Shown piece after piece: positions 24,199-32,763 of a stretch of DNA of 64,000 nucleotides. The position numbers were made by a program, and so were the translations under genes. Position 1 is the stretch's first letter. Each line of letters starts with the position of its first letter. The notes below the pieces were generated by a model that searched no databases, was not told where the DNA came from, and saw only the letters and a list, made by a program, of their open reading frames with translations. This DNA is from UBA5216 sp043743335 (lineage in GTDB: Bacteria > Pseudomonadota > Gammaproteobacteria > Burkholderiales > SG8-41), in the NCBI GenBank assembly GCA_043743335.1, contig JAYTWR010000149.1:23186-87185 (forward strand). The letters are read 5' to 3'.

Positions 24199-25206
24199 TC
24201 AGCGTCTTGAGCGTTGGTATTTGTTGACGGCGTTATTATGCTCGTCCAACGTACGCGAAAACTGCGAACTGCCGTCGCCCCGTGCCACAAAATACAGCAT
24301 TTTGCTGTCAGCGGGGTTTAAAGCGGCTTGTATCGACGCCAGCCCCGGCATGGCAATGGGCGTGGGCGGCAACCCGCCACGGGTGTAGGTGTTCCACGGC
24401 GTATCGGTTTGTAGGTCGCGCCGCCGCAGATTGCCGTCGAAACGCTCGCCCATGCCGTAAATCACCGTGGGGTCGGTTTGCAGCCGCATGTTCAGAAGCA
24501 GCCGGTTGACGAATACCGCCGCCACCAGCGGCCGGTCGGCGGCTTTGCCGGTTTCTTTTTCGACGATGGATGCCAGAATCAGCACCTCATACGGCGTGGC
24601 CAGCGGTGAATTCGGCACCCGCGCCGCCCATTGTGCAGCGAGGTGACTTTGCATCAGTCGATGGGCGCGCTTTAACACGGCCAAATCGCTGGTGCCGCGT
24701 GAGAAATGATAGGTCTCGGGGAAGATCCAGCCCTCGGCCTGCCCGTCCGCAAGGCCCAGCACACGGGCTAGCGCGTCGTCGCTCATGCCGGCAGTATCGT
24801 GCTTCAAAGCATCGTGCGTATCGAGCACTTGCCGCACCTGACGGAAATTCCAGCCGTCGACAAAGCGCACCGCCGATTGTGTAGCGTCACCGCGCGTCAT
24901 TTTTCGCAGCAGCGCCACGGGCGAGATGGGTGAGGCGAATTCGTAGTTACCCGCCTTAAGGTGAGGTGCGTCACCGCGCACACGGCCCAGCGCCTCAAAC
25001 AGCAACGCCCCCCCCGCACCCGGCAGCACGCCCAAGGCTACCAGCTCGCGCGCGACGGAACGCAGGTTACCGCCAGATTTCAGATCGTAGGTGATGCTGG
25101 ACGGTGTGAACGTAAGCTCTTGTTTTGCATGGAAATATAGCCCCACGAACGCTGCGGTGATAAGCACAAAACCCAGCGCCACCAAGCGTTTAATCAGCCG
25201 CCACAT
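24199..25206 (-). CDS. mltG: endolytic peptidoglycan transglycosylase MltG
   Basis: A 335-residue YceG-like lytic transglycosylase that cuts nascent glycan strands in the inner membrane. One N-terminal helix (about 8-27), a LysM-like region (GGNLRSVARELVALGVLPG) and the catalytic segment ILASIVEKETGKAADR with its Glu are present. ATG at 25206 was chosen (MWRLIKRLVALG); it overlaps the pabC end by 17 bp, so a longer start at 25233 is possible but gives an atypical N-terminus. Confidence 0.93.
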   Translation of the reverse strand: MWRLIKRLVALGFVLITAAFVGLYFHAKQELTFTPSSITYDLKSGGNLRSVARELVALGVLPGAGGALLFEALGRVRGDAPHLKAGNYEFASPISPVALLRKMTRGDATQSAVRFVDGWNFRQVRQVLDTHDALKHDTAGMSDDALARVLGLADGQAEGWIFPETYHFSRGTSDLAVLKRAHRLMQSHLAAQWAARVPNSPLATPYEVLILASIVEKETGKAADRPLVAAVFVNRLLLNMRLQTDPTVIYGMGERFDGNLRRRDLQTDTPWNTYTRGGLPPTPIAMPGLASIQAALNPADSKMLYFVARGDGSSQFSRTLDEHNNAVNKYQRSRR

Positions 25207-26014
25207 CGTCGCCGTCGTTTTCCAAGGCCGCACGAATGCGTTTGCTTAAAGTCCCCGCAGGCCAACGGCGCTCTTGCAGCGTGGCTACTGACCACAAACC
25301 GATCAGGCTATTGGTGAAAAACACTTCGTCGGCGTCGAGCAGCCGTTGCAGTGAGATGGGCGTCACTTGGCAGCGCACGCCCGCCGCTGTCGCCCACGCC
25401 ATCACGCGATCTCGCGTCACGCCCGCTACGCCGCAGCGCGACAAATCGGGGGTAAAAAGCTGCCCGTGCGCGACCACAAACACGTTGCTCATGGTGCCGC
25501 CGATGGCGTTGCCGTCTTGATCGAGTAGCAGGCCTTCGCGAATAGCGGCGTCATGCCATTCCGCGCGCGCCAGAACATTTTCCAATCGATTCAAGTGCTT
25601 AGCACCAGCCAAGGCAGGCTGGTGTGACAGTCGCAGTTGGCACAGATGAGCGTGTATACCCGGCTCTACAACCGGCGCAGCCGCAGACAGCGAACTGGCG
25701 CTCACCACGCGCAAGGGCATTGACGGCACAGGCGGTGCATAGCCACGCGGGCCGCTGCCACGGGTGACGATGATTTTGACTGCGGCATCGGGCCAAGCAG
25801 CGGTAGCCCGGCAGATTTCGTCCAGCAGCACGGTTTCAGGCGGGCACTGTAGCGACAAGCGCGCGCAGTCGGCGCTCAATTTGGCGTAGTGCAGCGCCCA
25901 ATGTCGCGGCTGGCCGTCAACCGCGCGCAGCGTGCGAAACACGCCGTCGCCATAGGCAAGGCCGCGGTCATCGGCGGGGAGGGTTTGCGCCAGCGTGCCG
26001 TTAACGAACATCAT
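25190..26014 (-). CDS. pabC: aminodeoxychorismate lyase (PLP fold-type IV)
   Basis: About 274 residues from ATG 26014 (MMFVNGTLAQTLPADDRGLA); a second ATG is at 26011. The PLP lysine lies in LAGAKHLNRLENVL, and the phosphate/substrate region in IGGTMSNVFVV. PabC releases pyruvate to make p-aminobenzoate for folate. The position that is Glu in many fold-type IV enzymes (E before TMSN) reads Gly here, which deserves a check. A branched-chain or D-amino-acid aminotransferase is an alternative, but the place between fabF and mltG favours PabC. Confidence 0.85.
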   Translation of the reverse strand: MMFVNGTLAQTLPADDRGLAYGDGVFRTLRAVDGQPRHWALHYAKLSADCARLSLQCPPETVLLDEICRATAAWPDAAVKIIVTRGSGPRGYAPPVPSMPLRVVSASSLSAAAPVVEPGIHAHLCQLRLSHQPALAGAKHLNRLENVLARAEWHDAAIREGLLLDQDGNAIGGTMSNVFVVAHGQLFTPDLSRCGVAGVTRDRVMAWATAAGVRCQVTPISLQRLLDADEVFFTNSLIGLWSVATLQERRWPAGTLSKRIRAALENDGDDVAAD

Positions 26015-26036
26015 GGCAACGGCCAGCGGCGCGCGT

Positions 26037-27284
26037 TCAGATTTTGCGGAAAACCAGACTGCCGTTGGTGCCGCCAAAGCCGAAGGAATTCGATAGCGCA
26101 ACGTCAATTTTCATCGGGCGCGCGGTATTGGGCACGTAATCCAGATCGCACTGCAGATCCGGATTGTGCAGATTGATGGTAGGCGGCGCGAGCTGATCGC
26201 GTATCGCCAACACGGAAAACACGGCTTCAACACCACCCGCAGCACCCAGCAAATGTCCGGTCATCGACTTGGTGGAACTCACCGCGAGTTTTTTGGCATG
26301 CTCGCCGAACGCACGTTTGACGGCCACGGTTTCGGCCAGGTCACCCAGTGGTGTGGAGGTGCCGTGCGCATTGACGTAATCGACCTGATCAGCGTTCAGC
26401 CCGCCGTTGCGCAACGTGTTGGTCATGCAGCGCAGCGCCCCTGCCCCGTCTGCGCTGGGCGCGGTGATGTGGTTGGCATCAGCGCTCATGCCATAACCGG
26501 CGAGTTCGCAATAAATGCGCGCGCCGCGCGCTTTGGCGTGTTCGTATTCTTCAAGCACCAGCACACCGGCACCTTCGCCGATGACAAAGCCGTCGCGGTC
26601 TTTGTCCCACGGACGGCTGGCTGCGGTGGCGTCGTCGTTACGGGTGGACAGTGCGCGGGCAGCGCAAAAACCACCGACGCCGAGCTTGGAAATCGCGTCT
26701 TCCGCACCGCCGGCGATCATCACATCAGCGTCGCCGTATTCAATGAGTCGCCCGGCTTCGCCGATGCTGTGGTTGGCCGTGGTGCACGCCGTGACTACCG
26801 CGAGATTGGGGCCGCGCAATCCATACATGATCGAGAATTGCCCGGAGATCATGTTGATAATCGAACCGGGTATGAAAAACGGGCCAATTTTGCGCGCACC
26901 GCCCGCCAGCATGGCGTCGTGGGTATCTTCGATCAGCGGCAGGCCACCGATGCCCGAGCCGATGCACACGCCGGCCATATCGCGATCAATGCGTTCGAGG
27001 TCGAGGCCGGAATCCTTGAGCGCCTCAATCCCTGCTACCAAACCATAATGAATAAAGGTGTCAAAACGCCGCGCCTCCTTGGCATTGAGCCACTGAGTGA
27101 CATCGAAGTTTTTGACCTCGCCCGCGATACGCGACGTAAACGTTGAGGCGTCAAAACGAGTGATCGGGCCGATGCCGGATTTGCCCGCAGTGATGTTGCC
27201 CCAAGCCTCGGCAATGCCGGTGCCTACGGGGGAAACAATGCCTAATCCGGTAACGACGACTCTGCGGGACGATGAACGCGGCAT
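26037..27284 (-). CDS. fabF: beta-ketoacyl-ACP synthase II
   Basis: A 415-residue KAS II that elongates acyl-ACP with malonyl-ACP. Cys-His-His catalytic set: Cys in VVTACTTANHS, His in NAHGTSTPLGD, His in STKSMTGHLLGAAGG. N-terminal VVVTGLGIVSPVG. Follows acpP after about 155 bp that contain short gggacat-type repeats and no visible gene. Confidence 0.96.
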   Translation of the reverse strand: MPRSSSRRVVVTGLGIVSPVGTGIAEAWGNITAGKSGIGPITRFDASTFTSRIAGEVKNFDVTQWLNAKEARRFDTFIHYGLVAGIEALKDSGLDLERIDRDMAGVCIGSGIGGLPLIEDTHDAMLAGGARKIGPFFIPGSIINMISGQFSIMYGLRGPNLAVVTACTTANHSIGEAGRLIEYGDADVMIAGGAEDAISKLGVGGFCAARALSTRNDDATAASRPWDKDRDGFVIGEGAGVLVLEEYEHAKARGARIYCELAGYGMSADANHITAPSADGAGALRCMTNTLRNGGLNADQVDYVNAHGTSTPLGDLAETVAVKRAFGEHAKKLAVSSTKSMTGHLLGAAGGVEAVFSVLAIRDQLAPPTINLHNPDLQCDLDYVPNTARPMKIDVALSNSFGFGGTNGSLVFRKI

Positions 27285-27438
27285 GGTATCTTGGGGTTAA
27301 GTGCGACGGGTTAAATACGGCCCTCAAAAACTACACCGGCGGATCAGCGCCAAGCGCGGAACATGGGACATGGGATATCGAACATGGGACATACCCCTGC
27401 TTGAAGCCGCGCCGCCGGTATGCGTGCTGCTGCGCCGG

Positions 27439-27681
27439 TTACGCCTTTTTGGCGTGCGCCGTCACGTAGTCGATAGCTTGTTGGACGGTGGTGATTTTCT
27501 CGGCGAATTCATCAGGAATTTCGGTCTCGAATTCCTCTTCCAGCGCCATCACCAACTCCACCGTATCGAGCGAATCTGCGCCCAGATCATTGACGAACGA
27601 TGACTCATTCTTGACGTCGCCTTCGGCTACGCCCAGTTGCTCGGCAACAATCTTCTTGACGCGTTGCTCGACATTATCCAT
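27439..27681 (-). CDS. acpP: acyl carrier protein
   Basis: An 80-residue ACP. The phosphopantetheine serine is in GADSLDTVELVMALEEEF, and the protein is acidic and helical throughout. Carries intermediates for the flanking fab genes. A putative extended -10 promoter lies about 75 bp upstream, consistent with separate high expression. Confidence 0.97.
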   Translation of the reverse strand: MDNVEQRVKKIVAEQLGVAEGDVKNESSFVNDLGADSLDTVELVMALEEEFETEIPDEFAEKITTVQQAIDYVTAHAKKA

Positions 27682-27753
27682 ATGACTTCCCCTTTTCTGG
27701 TTTGACCCGTGCTGCTGGACCCCCTCGGTCGCGGCATTCAGGTTTAGCGTGCT

Positions 27754-27762
27754 ATTTTACCA
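27754..27762 (-). promoter_or_regulatory. putative extended -10 promoter of acpP
   Basis: The minus strand reads TGGTAAAAT, a TGn-TAAAAT extended -10 element, about 75 bp before the acpP start. No good -35 hexamer is seen at 16-18 bp spacing. Confidence 0.4.
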
Positions 27763-27798
27763 CAAATTAAAATGCCCTACATACAAAAAATCATTTAA

Positions 27799-27811
27799 AA
27801 ACAGATACTTA
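27799..27811 (+). repeat. IHF-like border repeat 9 (fabG/acpP)
   Basis: AAACAGATACTTA, one mismatch, AT-rich 5' flank (AAAAAATCATTTAA), 11 bp downstream of the fabG stop. Confidence 0.6.
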
Positions 27812-27821
27812 GGGTTTTCGA

Positions 27822-28568
27822 TTACGTCATATCCATGCCACCGTTGACGTGCAGCGTCGCGCCAGTGATATAGGCCGCGCCTGGCGAGGCCAAAAACACG
27901 ACCGCCGCCGCCACATCGGCAGCCTCTCCCAAACGCCCTAGCGGAATCTGCGTCATCAGGGCTTTACGTTGATCGTCGGACAGGCTGCGTGTCATATCGG
28001 TATCGATAAAGCCCGGTGCGACGCAGTTCACGGTGATATTGCGGCTGCCGATTTCACGCGCCAGCGATTTGGAAAATCCGATCATGCCAGCCTTGGCCGC
28101 CGCGTAATTGGCCTGTCCTGCATTGCCCATCTCGCCCACCACCGAGCCGATGTTAATAATGCGCCCGCTGCGCGCTTTCATCATGCCGCGCAACACGGCC
28201 TTGGACAGCTTGAACACCGCCTTGAGATTGGTGGCCAGCGTGTCGTCCCACTCATCGTCTTTCATGCGAATCAGAAGATTGTCGCGCGTGATGCCGGCGT
28301 TATTCACCAAAATGGCGATGTCGCCGAAGCGCTGCGTCACATCCGCCAGCACGGCGTCGATTTGCGCGGCGTCGGTGACGTTGAGCGTCACCCCCGCGCC
28401 CTGTATGCCGGCCTCAGACAGCGCTTGGGAAATGGTTTCCGCACCGGCCGCTGAAGTCGCCGTGCCAATGACTGTAGCGCCAGCCTTGCCGAGCGCCAGC
28501 GCTATCGCCCGACCGATGCCGCGTGTCGCGCCGGTCACCAACGCCACCTTGCCGGCCAACGCGGTCAT
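27822..28568 (-). CDS. fabG: 3-oxoacyl-ACP reductase
   Basis: A 248-residue SDR reducing 3-oxoacyl-ACP with NADPH. TGATRGIGRAIA, NNAGITRDNLL, NIGSVVGEMGNAGQANYAAAK (catalytic Ser, Tyr, Lys) and LHVNGGMDM are intact. Start ATG 28568 overlaps the fabD stop (ATGA). A longer frame exists upstream but covers fabD sequence in another phase. Confidence 0.96.
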   Translation of the reverse strand: MTALAGKVALVTGATRGIGRAIALALGKAGATVIGTATSAAGAETISQALSEAGIQGAGVTLNVTDAAQIDAVLADVTQRFGDIAILVNNAGITRDNLLIRMKDDEWDDTLATNLKAVFKLSKAVLRGMMKARSGRIINIGSVVGEMGNAGQANYAAAKAGMIGFSKSLAREIGSRNITVNCVAPGFIDTDMTRSLSDDQRKALMTQIPLGRLGEAADVAAAVVFLASPGAAYITGATLHVNGGMDMT

Positions 28569-29494
28569 TTCATCGCCTCCAGCGCCGCTGCCAAAGACGC
28601 CGGATCGATGATGGCAAAACTTTGCAGACGCTTGTCGATACGCCCCGTCATACCCGACAACACCTTGCCCGGCCCGCACTCCGCCACGTGGGTCACGCCG
28701 GTGCCGGCCATGTGCTTGATGACTTCTACCCAGCGCACGGGGTTGCAGGCTTGGCGCGCGAGCGCCGTCTTGATTGCGGCAGGATCACTCACTACAGACA
28801 CATCGACGTTATTCACCACCGGAATCTGCGGCGCGTTGAAGGTGACGTTTTTCAGGTAATCCGCCAGTCGGTCGGCGGCGGGTTTCAGCAGCGACGAATG
28901 AAACGGCGCACTCACCGGCAACGGCAACGCGCGCCTCGCGCCACGTGCTTTGCACGCGGCCATACCACGTTCCACTGCCGCTTTGCTGCCCGCGATCACC
29001 ACTTGGCTAGGCGCGTTGAAATTGACGGCTTCGACGACCTCGCCTTGACAAGCCTCGGCACACGCGGCGCGCACGCCGTCGTCATCCAGTCCCAAAATCG
29101 CCGCCATCGCGCCGGTGCCCATGGGCACGGCTTCCTGCATGGCTTGTGCGCGAAATCGCACCAGCGGCACCGCGTCTTTAAACGCAATCACACCTGCAGC
29201 GACCAGCGCGGTGTATTCCCCCAAGCTGTGCCCCGCCACCATCGCCGGCACTGCACCACCCGCCGCCTGCCACGCACGATACGTTGCATACGCCGCCGTC
29301 AGCATCACCGGCTGCGTATTCACCGTTGCGTTTAAGTGCTCGGCAGGGCCTTCCGCAACCAACTGCCACAAATCCTGCCCCAGCGCCTCGGAAGCCTCGG
29401 CGAAAGTATCTTTCACCACCGGCACTTCAGCAAACGGCTGCATCATGGCAACGGCCTGTGAGCCTTGACCGGGAAAAATCAGTGCCAATTTCAT
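28565..29494 (-). CDS. fabD: malonyl-CoA:ACP transacylase
   Basis: A 309-residue transacylase that loads malonyl units on ACP. FPGQGSQAVAM at the start, GHSLGEYTALVAAG with the nucleophile Ser, and VSAPFHSSLL with the catalytic His. Its start is preceded directly by a border repeat; no Shine-Dalgarno is evident. Confidence 0.96.
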   Translation of the reverse strand: MKLALIFPGQGSQAVAMMQPFAEVPVVKDTFAEASEALGQDLWQLVAEGPAEHLNATVNTQPVMLTAAYATYRAWQAAGGAVPAMVAGHSLGEYTALVAAGVIAFKDAVPLVRFRAQAMQEAVPMGTGAMAAILGLDDDGVRAACAEACQGEVVEAVNFNAPSQVVIAGSKAAVERGMAACKARGARRALPLPVSAPFHSSLLKPAADRLADYLKNVTFNAPQIPVVNNVDVSVVSDPAAIKTALARQACNPVRWVEVIKHMAGTGVTHVAECGPGKVLSGMTGRIDKRLQSFAIIDPASLAAALEAMK

Positions 29495-29511
29495 GATAAA
29501 TTATTCAATAA

Positions 29512-29524
29512 AATCAAATAGTTA
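29512..29524 (+). repeat. IHF-like border repeat 10 (fabH/fabD)
   Basis: AATCAAATAGTTA, exact match, with AT-rich 5' flank up to the fabD start. It is followed by tandem TTAAATAG-type 8-bp repeats up to the fabH stop. Confidence 0.75.
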
Positions 29525-29537
29525 AATAGTTAAATCG

Positions 29538-30536
29538 TTAAATACGAACCATGACTGCGCCCCAGGTAAACCCGCCGCCCACCCCTTCGAGCAGCACGTG
29601 CTGCCCCGGCTTGATGCGGCCATCACGCACCGCCGTGTCGAGCGCCAGCGGCACCGATGCGGCTGAAGTGTTGGCATGACGATCCACCGTGGTCACCACT
29701 TTGTCCATCGGCAACGCGAGCTTTTTCGCCGTAGCCTGAATGATACGGATATTGGCTTGGTGCGGTATCAGCCAGTCGATTTGCGATTTGTCCATGTGGT
29801 TGGCGACGAGCGCCTCGTCGGCCACCTCGCCCAGCACGCGCACCGCGAATTTGAACACCGCATTGCCTTCCATTTGCAACAGCGGCCGTCCGCTCACTTG
29901 CCCGCGATTCACGCTGCCCGGCACGGAAAGAATATGCGCGTGGCTGCCATCCGCATGCAAATGCGTGGATAAAATACCCGGCGTGTCGCTACGCCGCAAA
30001 ACCACCGCGCCCGCGCCGTCGCCGAACAACACACAAGTGGTGCGATCCTGCCAATCGAGGATGCGCGAATACACCTCCGCGCCCACCACCAGAATATTTT
30101 GATACTGCCCCGAGCGCATGAAATGATCGGCCGTGGTCAGCGCGTAAACAAAGCCGCTGCACACTGCCTGCACATCAAACGCCGGACAATTTTTAGCGCC
30201 GAGCTTGGCCTGTAAAATGCACGCCGTGCTGGGGAACACCATATCCGGCGTGGTGGTGGCGACAATAATCAGACTCAAATCCGCCGCATTGGTGCCCGCC
30301 GCTTCCAGCGCGCGCTGGCTGGCTTTGAGTGCGAGATCACTGGCGAATTCGTGGTCCGCAGCGATGTGACGCTGGCGTATGCCGGTGCGGCTGAATATCC
30401 ATTCGTCCGAAGTCTCGACGCTACCTTCGAGGTCTTTATTGGAAAGCACCTTGGCTGGCAGGTAGCTGCCCGTGCCGACGATGCGCGAAAAGTGAGTCAA
30501 GTGAGGCGTCAGGTGAGGCGTCAATGGAGGCGTCAA
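29538..30536 (-). CDS. fabH: beta-ketoacyl-ACP synthase III
   Basis: A 332-residue initiating synthase that condenses acetyl-CoA with malonyl-ACP. Catalytic Cys in FDVQAVCSGFVYAL, His in WLIPHQANIRI, Asn in RHANTSAASVPLAL (RYGNTSAAS is more usual). No ATG is available: the start is a TTG, best at 30536 where TTGA overlaps the plsX stop, with further in-frame TTGs at 30524 and nearby. The first about 15 codons are a 12-bp tandem repeat (LTPP/LTPH units) absent from typical FabH, which begins near FSRIVGTGSYLP. Confidence 0.94.
   Translation of the reverse strand: MTPPLTPHLTPHLTHFSRIVGTGSYLPAKVLSNKDLEGSVETSDEWIFSRTGIRQRHIAADHEFASDLALKASQRALEAAGTNAADLSLIIVATTTPDMVFPSTACILQAKLGAKNCPAFDVQAVCSGFVYALTTADHFMRSGQYQNILVVGAEVYSRILDWQDRTTCVLFGDGAGAVVLRRSDTPGILSTHLHADGSHAHILSVPGSVNRGQVSGRPLLQMEGNAVFKFAVRVLGEVADEALVANHMDKSQIDWLIPHQANIRIIQATAKKLALPMDKVVTTVDRHANTSAASVPLALDTAVRDGRIKPGQHVLLEGVGGGFTWGAVMVRI
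30492..30536. repeat. 12-bp tandem array at the plsX/fabH junction
   Basis: Three near-identical 12-bp units (ttgacgcctcca, ttgacgcctcac, ctgacgcctcac on the minus strand) plus a partial fourth encode the fabH N-terminus in frame and contain the alternative TTG starts. Confidence 0.85.
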
Positions 30537-31597
30537 GCGGCAATTCCGTTATTCTGCGGCAGCGGTGCCTGCGCCTGCGACTGCACATGGATATGCGTCA
30601 GGCGCTCCGAGATATGCGCCAGCATGCCGGTGCGCACTTCTTCGACCGCGCGCCGCAACGCGCATTCAAAACTGTAGGCGTCCGCCGAGCCGTGGCTCTT
30701 CAACACAATGCCGCGCAAGCCCAGCAAACTCGCGCCATTGTAGCCCCGATAATCCACGCGCTTTTTGAATGAATTTAGCACCGGCATCGCCACTATCGCC
30801 GCGAGTCGCGTAAAAATATTGCGGGCAAATTCTTCGCGCAAAAACGTGCGAATCAAATGCGCCAGTCCCTCGGCCGATTTCAGCGCGACATTGCCGACAA
30901 ACCCATCGCACACCACCACGTCGGTGGTGCCTTTAAAAATATCGTTGCCTTCGACGTTGCCGTAAAAATTGAGATCGCTGGCGCGCAGCAACTCGGCAGC
31001 GCGTTTCACCACCTCGTTACCCTTGATGTCTTCTTCGCCGATGTTGAGCAAGCCCACCGTCGGCGCGGTTTTGTGCTCCACGCAGGCCACTAACTCTGAA
31101 CCCATGATGCCGAATTGCAGCAAATGCTCGGCAGTGCAATCGACGTTCGCCCCGAGATCCAGCACATACACTTTGCCGGTGAGCGTGGGCATGATCGAGG
31201 CAATCGCTGGCCGGTCGATGCCCGGCAGCGTCTTCAACACATAGCGCGAAATCGCCATCAGCGCGCCCGTATTGCCCGCGCTCACAGCGGCCTGCGCCTC
31301 GTTGGATTTCACCAGATCGGCCATCACGCGCATGGACGAATCTTTCTTGGAGCGCATGGCCACTGCGGGCGGCTCATCCATGCCCACCACTTCGGAGGCG
31401 TGACGTACCACCAGCCGGTCGCCAAACGCGGCGGGGCTGGATTTATTGAGTTTGAGTTGCGCCTCGATTTCGGCAGCAAGGCCCACGAGGACCACCCCGG
31501 CGTCGGCGTCATCGCGCAGCAAGCCGAGCGCCGCAGGCACTGTGACCGAGGGGCCGTGATCGCCCCCCATGCAGTCAACCGCTACCGTTACCCGCAT
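30533..31597 (-). CDS. plsX: phosphate acyltransferase PlsX
   Basis: A 354-residue acyl-ACP:phosphate acyltransferase supplying acyl-phosphate for phospholipid synthesis. Start ATG 31597 gives MRVTVAVDCMGGDHGPS, the standard PlsX N-terminus; a longer frame upstream runs through a tandem repeat and is unlikely. Conserved NTGALMAIS and ILGLRG-like segments (SLLGLRGIVLKSHGSAD) are present. Between rpmF and fabH as usual. Confidence 0.95.
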   Translation of the reverse strand: MRVTVAVDCMGGDHGPSVTVPAALGLLRDDADAGVVLVGLAAEIEAQLKLNKSSPAAFGDRLVVRHASEVVGMDEPPAVAMRSKKDSSMRVMADLVKSNEAQAAVSAGNTGALMAISRYVLKTLPGIDRPAIASIMPTLTGKVYVLDLGANVDCTAEHLLQFGIMGSELVACVEHKTAPTVGLLNIGEEDIKGNEVVKRAAELLRASDLNFYGNVEGNDIFKGTTDVVVCDGFVGNVALKSAEGLAHLIRTFLREEFARNIFTRLAAIVAMPVLNSFKKRVDYRGYNGASLLGLRGIVLKSHGSADAYSFECALRRAVEEVRTGMLAHISERLTHIHVQSQAQAPLPQNNGIAA

Positions 31598-31647
31598 CTG
31601 AAACTGGCTTGGGTGGTTCGCCGGGATTTCACTGAGGCATCGCCTGA

Positions 31648-31680
31648 ACGTCGCGCAGACGTCGCGCGGACGTCGCTGCA
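31648..31680. repeat. 11-bp tandem array between rpmF and plsX
   Basis: Three units acgtcgcgcag, acgtcgcgcgg, acgtcgctgca in a row, 51-83 bp before the plsX start. Confidence 0.8.
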
Positions 31681-31704
31681 ACCGCGAGCCTGCTCAAGCG
31701 CGGC

Positions 31705-31884
31705 TTACTCGCCTTTGGCTTTGAGAACCTTCTTGCCACGATAAAAACCGTTCGGGCTAATGTGATGACGCAGGTGCACCTCACCCGTGGTCGGCTCCAG
31801 CGCCAGCGGCGCTACGTCCAGTGCTTGATGCGCACGATGCATGCCGCGCTTAGACGGCGATTTTTTGTTTTGCTGAACAGCCAT
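31705..31884 (-). CDS. rpmF: 50S ribosomal protein L32
   Basis: A 59-residue basic protein: MAVQQNKKSPSKRGMHRAH start, then a central HHISPNGFYRGKKVL, the L32p pattern, without the Cys zinc ribbon seen in some lineages. GAAGGAG lies about 8 bp before the ATG. Between yceD and plsX, the classical order. Confidence 0.95.
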   Translation of the reverse strand: MAVQQNKKSPSKRGMHRAHQALDVAPLALEPTTGEVHLRHHISPNGFYRGKKVLKAKGE

Positions 31885-31899
31885 TTCACTACTCCTTCG

Positions 31900-31932
31900 A
31901 TTAACGGGATATTAACGGGATACTAACTGGGG
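31900..31932. repeat. 11-bp tandem repeat in the rpmF leader
   Basis: attaacgggat occurs twice in a row and a degenerate third copy (actaactgggg) follows, immediately upstream of the rpmF ribosome-binding site. Confidence 0.75.
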
Positions 31933-31940
31933 TTACGTTA

Positions 31941-31953
31941 TAACTAATTGATT
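31941..31953 (-). repeat. IHF-like border repeat 11 (before rpmF)
   Basis: The minus strand reads AATCAATTAGTTA, exact, with a TAATAATATTTATTAA flank, in the 155-bp gap between yceD and rpmF. Confidence 0.75.
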
Positions 31954-32039
31954 TTAATAAATATTATTATCTGAACGATACAGGCGCAAGTTCACAACCT
32001 GCCCTCACTTTCGCCAATCCGTTACCAAAACTTTACTTG

Positions 32040-32555
32040 CTACTTAATCTTCAGCGCGGACAACACGCTAAAAGCCGTCACATTTTGACTACCGCCATCC
32101 GCTGCCACGCGGGTGGCCTTTGCCACACACGTGCCTTCTTCATGCCGCGGATACGGCGGCAACGCCAACAACACCTCATCCTCGATCAACGCAGTGACAT
32201 CCAGCTCACCGCTTGCGACGATGCAATCCGGCTCGTCCGGATTATCACCCACAGCTTCATACTCGGCATCCAGCGCCTCAGCCGCTACCAAACGCAGCGC
32301 CGTGTCGATGGCGACGCGATGCGTCAAGCCCTCCAGACAGCGCTGGCACTGCACCTGCACCACCCCGGTCACCCGCAAACGCAGCACCGGCCGCTCGCGA
32401 CTGTCTGCGTCACCTGCCAAGGCATAGTCAAGATCACCGCCGTCGCCGAGCACACTTTCCACCAGCCGCGGCAAATCGGCCACGGCTATGGCGCCGGCCA
32501 AACGTCGCCGGTCCCGCACGAGTTTAAGGCTGTCTACGATGATGGGTTTTGACAT
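32040..32555 (-). CDS. YceD (DUF177) family protein
   Basis: A 171-residue YceD-like protein; homologs promote 23S rRNA accumulation and precede rpmF. The CxxC (VQCQRCLEGL) and acidic C-terminal half (ALIEDEVLLALPPYPRHEEG) match the family. Divergent from maf. Start ATG 32555 (MSKPIIVDSLKLVRD). Confidence 0.88.
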   Translation of the reverse strand: MSKPIIVDSLKLVRDRRRLAGAIAVADLPRLVESVLGDGGDLDYALAGDADSRERPVLRLRVTGVVQVQCQRCLEGLTHRVAIDTALRLVAAEALDAEYEAVGDNPDEPDCIVASGELDVTALIEDEVLLALPPYPRHEEGTCVAKATRVAADGGSQNVTAFSVLSALKIK

Positions 32556-32717
32556 AATTCACTTCGCCCGGCCCCACTTGCGCACCCGTTTTCGGGCGCG
32601 CGCAATCACGTGCGCAATCCCACACGCAATCCACACAATGCCCGCAGCGCACGTAAACCATCAATGATAGTATTTCCACGCGCCTTTGTCAAAGCTGAAA
32701 ATCAGAAACTCGTTAAA

Positions 32718-32730
32718 AAGCAACTACTTA
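32718..32730 (+). repeat. IHF-like border repeat 12 (before maf)
   Basis: AAGCAACTACTTA, one mismatch at position 3, with AT-rich flank, 33 bp before the maf start. Confidence 0.5.
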
Positions 32731-32763
32731 GCTCAATCCCATGCCGTCAAAATCGCGCTACTC

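Noticed and set aside
32578..32605. Hairpin CCCG-TTTT-CGGG between yceD and maf as a terminator
   Set aside because: Only 4 bp of stem and no T tract; lies between divergent genes where a terminator is not expected.
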